DNA of 5,943 nucleotides, taken from assembly GCA_016208645.1 (NCBI GenBank), contig JACQXP010000118.1:1-5943 (forward strand). The letters are read 5' to 3'. Origin of the DNA: Candidatus Methylomirabilota bacterium. Its GTDB lineage: Bacteria > Methylomirabilota > Methylomirabilia > Methylomirabilales > 2-02-FULL-66-22. Below, piece after piece: positions 5,608 to 5,943 of the stretch. The notes beneath the pieces are model-generated. The model was given only the letters and a program-made list of their open reading frames with translations. It was not told the origin of the DNA and did no database searches. The position numbers and the translations under genes are program-made. Within the stretch, counting starts at the first letter, position 1. Every line of letters begins with the position of its first letter.

Positions 5608-5725
5608 CTTCGTCTTGCCAAACAGGGAAGGCTGCTGGTAAGCTCCACGGCCAGGAAGCTTGGAGGCCAGGGGGTTCAAAGCGTCCAGTTTTCTGCTTTT
5701 CAAGGATTATTGCCAGGAGTACGGC

Positions 5726-5793
5726 CATGGGTCACACCCATGCCCTGAATCGGGCGTGGGGCGGCGGGGCAACCCCGGGTACCCGCTGGGTGT
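5726..5793 (+). other. Cluster of small stems, possible structured RNA
   Basis: CATGGGT (5726-5732) pairs with ACCCATG (5736-5742). Alternatively ACACCCA (5734-5740) pairs perfectly with TGGGTGT (5787-5793), closing a region that contains GCCC/GGGC (5742-5745 with 5752-5755) and CGGGG/CCCCG (5765-5769 with 5773-5777). The second arrangement is a three-way junction. The length is wrong for a tRNA, and I do not recognise a riboswitch or known RNA family. GC-rich DNA makes such stems by chance, so this is weak. Confidence 0.25.
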
Positions 5794-5821
5794 AGACCGT
5801 TCCCCTCCCGCCGAAATAGAG

Positions 5822-5835
5822 TGCAGGCGCCTGCA
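5822..5835. repeat. Perfect 14-base palindrome
   Basis: TGCAGGCGCCTGCA reads the same on both strands. It lies 13 bases before the operator-like repeat and 69 bases before the brnT start. A protein-binding site is possible, but nothing in the sequence names the protein. Confidence 0.45.
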
Positions 5836-5848
5836 GCCCTAAAGGAAA

Positions 5849-5864
5849 TAGACAGGTCTGTCTA
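5849..5864. promoter_or_regulatory. Operator-like inverted repeat upstream of brnT
   Basis: TAGACAG, GT, CTGTCTA is a perfect inverted repeat with 7-base half-sites, ending 40 bases before the brnT ATG. Its length and symmetry fit a dimeric repressor site. BrnTA modules are known to repress themselves through the DNA-binding antitoxin BrnA, so a BrnA/BrnTA site is one reading. The TAGAC...GTCTA form also resembles operators of TetR-type repressors, so a regulator encoded beyond the right edge is the other. The sequence does not decide between them. Confidence 0.45.
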
Positions 5865-5904
5865 CTTCTAATCCGGCCCACAAGAGACCCAGGATTGGGG
5901 GGCC

Positions 5905-5943
5905 ATGATCGACTTCGAATGGGACCCAAGAAAAGCCAGGGCC
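5905..5943 (+). CDS. brnT: BrnT-family type II toxin, N-terminal fragment cut by the window edge
   Basis: The thirteen visible codons read MIDFEWDPRKARA. BrnT (DUF497) ribonuclease toxins characteristically open with a short strand, then FEWDPxKA, then a helix usually continuing as NxxKHGVSFEEA, so the match is distinctive despite its length. BrnT toxins have an RNase-like fold, cut RNA to slow growth, and are neutralised by BrnA, normally encoded just downstream. Neither the catalytic part nor brnA is inside the window. The ATG at 5905 is preceded by a G-rich run at 5897-5902, which is close for a ribosome site. The perfect inverted repeat at 5849-5864 could be its operator. Completeness and function cannot be judged from this window. 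Confidence 0.75.
   Translation, partial: MIDFEWDPRKARA

Larger units (their letters stand above)
5608..5904. other. Non-coding gap of about 300 bases before brnT
   Basis: I find no convincing gene here. A 60-codon + strand frame (5660-5842) and a 65-codon - strand frame (5732-5929) give proline/arginine-rich peptides without recognisable motifs or start signals. The gap holds several palindromes, listed separately: a cluster of small stems at 5726-5793, a 14-base palindrome at 5822-5835 and an operator-like repeat at 5849-5864. A single GCTTGGAG word near 5659 echoes the octamer of the thpR array but is not repeated here. No hairpin with a T run is visible after the glycerate kinase stop. 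Confidence 0.5.

Noticed and set aside
4449..5795. 448-codon + strand frame over the glycerate kinase
   Set aside because: It is a shifted frame of a gene with complete DUF4147 and MOFRL motifs; the translation is low-complexity.
5660..5842. 60-codon + strand frame in the gap before brnT
   Set aside because: It has no recognisable motif or ribosome site, and its 3' end runs through the 14-base palindrome.

Overview
The window is GC-rich bacterial chromosomal DNA with strong G/C preference at third codon positions. Every complete gene lies on the + strand: a radical-SAM methylthiotransferase (rimO), phosphatidylglycerophosphatase A (pgpA), CinA (cinA), RNA 2',3'-cyclic phosphodiesterase (thpR) and a MOFRL-type glycerate 2-kinase. 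The first 13 codons of a BrnT-type toxin run off the right edge. The rimO-pgpA-cinA-thpR order is a housekeeping cluster often seen near recA in Desulfobacterota (old Deltaproteobacteria), Nitrospirota and Methylomirabilota-like lineages. I infer an uncultured or environmental member of that broad group, but cannot name a species.

Layout: 1-273 is a leader with no supported gene, ending in an inverted array of 7-base words. rimO (274-1542) overlaps pgpA (1521-2021). A 194-base gap carries a short palindrome and a second heptamer inverted array, followed by cinA (2216-3382). An 81-base gap is almost entirely a third heptamer inverted array, followed by thpR (3464-4030). A roughly 250-base gap holds a nested composite of 8-base words, a 140-base element with 22-base terminal inverted repeats, and a REP-like GC hairpin. 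The glycerate kinase follows (4279-5607), then about 300 bases of non-coding DNA with palindromes, then brnT (5905 to the edge).

Two things stand out. First, rimO and cinA each appear to have lost an internal block in frame. RimO is about 40 residues short exactly where the CX3CX2C radical-SAM cluster motif should be. CinA is about 30 residues short at the NPxGTAPG...LPGxP stretch of its N-terminal domain. The rest of both proteins reads as well conserved. Second, four gaps bounded by the genes from rimO to the glycerate kinase, all except the rimO/pgpA overlap, hold the same kind of structure: short 7- or 8-base words in tandem, a spacer, then the same words reversed and complemented. Each gap uses a different word.

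Functionally the genes cover ribosomal protein S12 modification, phospholipid synthesis, NMN/ADP-ribose metabolism, RNA end processing and glycerate assimilation. They look like a loosely linked housekeeping set rather than one pathway. The brnT start suggests an accessory toxin-antitoxin module at the right edge.
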